Shown piece after piece: positions 58,117 to 58,128 of a stretch of DNA of 58,128 bases (its first letter is position 1; each line of letters begins with the position of its first letter). Below the pieces are notes generated by a model. It ran no database searches and had not been told where the DNA came from. It saw nothing but the letters and a program-made list of their open reading frames with translations. Location of the stretch: positions 1 through 58,128 of the forward strand of contig CACXAQ010000005.1 in the NCBI GenBank assembly GCA_902765595.1, in the 5' to 3' direction. The DNA is from Oscillospiraceae bacterium. GTDB taxonomy: Bacteria; Bacillota; Clostridia; Oscillospirales; Oscillospiraceae. The position numbers were made by a program, and so were the translations under genes.

Positions 58117-58128
58117 TCGGGCGGTTAT

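Larger units (their letters stand above)
40805..58128. mobile_element. Genomic island: BREX remnant joined to a CD1107/CD1108-type conjugative element
   Basis: Starts immediately after tRNA-Pro and continues beyond the window. It contains four damaged or partial BREX genes, then topB and a conjugation module (VirB4/TraE, PrgI, VirB6, NlpC/P60 hydrolase, DUF4315, CD1107, C5 methyltransferase, Maff2 fragment) in the order known from Tn1549/CTn5-like elements of Clostridia. No integrase, relaxase or TraG-type coupling ATPase is in view. Three of its edges are broken genes, so the part seen is probably immobile by itself. Confidence 0.8.

Overview
The window looks like chromosome of a spore-forming, high-GC anaerobic Clostridia member, most likely a gut Oscillospiraceae/Ruminococcaceae-type organism. 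This is inferred from SpoIIID, a 2-oxoacid:ferredoxin oxidoreductase operon, GC-rich codon use, perfect-consensus sigma-A promoters (TTGCAA/TTGACA with 17-bp spacers) and a Clostridioides CD1107/CD1108-type conjugative element. No rRNA or CRISPR array is visible. One intact tRNA (tRNA-Pro, UGG) is present.

Layout. 1-2.8 kb: a 36-residue membrane peptide, a short pyruvate kinase-like enzyme, and an acyltransferase carrying a zinc ribbon. 2.9-8.25 kb: an array of displaced Rhs (YD-repeat) toxin tips. Three C-terminal core fragments each lie beside an unrelated small membrane, lipo- or Cys-rich protein gene, with no full-length Rhs gene in the window. 8.4-14 kb: Nudix, DUF4250, alpha-galactosidase (GH36) and a phospholipid operon (flippase-like protein, pssA, psd). 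14.2-15.4 kb: an ion transporter. 15.4-23.2 kb: a reductive cluster with steroid 5-alpha-reductase-like, flavin-reductase-like, old-yellow-enzyme, short-chain dehydrogenase and tocopherol-cyclase-like proteins plus membrane proteins. It reads as a locus for reducing a steroid, bile acid or other isoprenoid-type substrate. 23.3-24.6 kb: DUF2812/PadR pair with a clear operator. 24.6-24.85 kb: a 245-bp hairpin-rich element with 35-bp inverted ends. 24.85-29.2 kb: macrodomain, MATE exporter, cytidylate kinase-like, lipoprotein and YunG-like genes. 29.4-32.9 kb: a P-loop ATPase followed by the four-gene 2-oxoacid oxidoreductase operon. 33-40.4 kb: GT4 glycosyltransferase, SpoIIID, FRG-domain protein, and a housekeeping/stress operon (trmB-GNAT fusion, xth, dusB, ECF sigma, anti-sigma).

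40.4-58.1 kb is a genomic island next to tRNA-Pro. It begins with a damaged BREX phage-defence locus (brxA 3' fragment, brxB, a chimeric brxC, pglX 5' part) that is fused tail-to-tail to a conjugative element: topB (C-terminal tip lost), CD1107, DUF4315, CD1108 NlpC/P60, C5 methyltransferase, VirB4/TraE, PrgI, VirB6 and a truncated Maff2. Two AT-rich cargo genes are inserted in this backbone. One of them (DUF4238) is flanked by an exact 11-bp direct repeat and splits the start of the methyltransferase gene.

The strongest candidates for something new are the Rhs tip array with its shared 118-bp header, the steroid-like reductive cluster, and the direct-repeat-flanked DUF4238 insertion. All functions are read from motifs and context by eye; no database search was possible.
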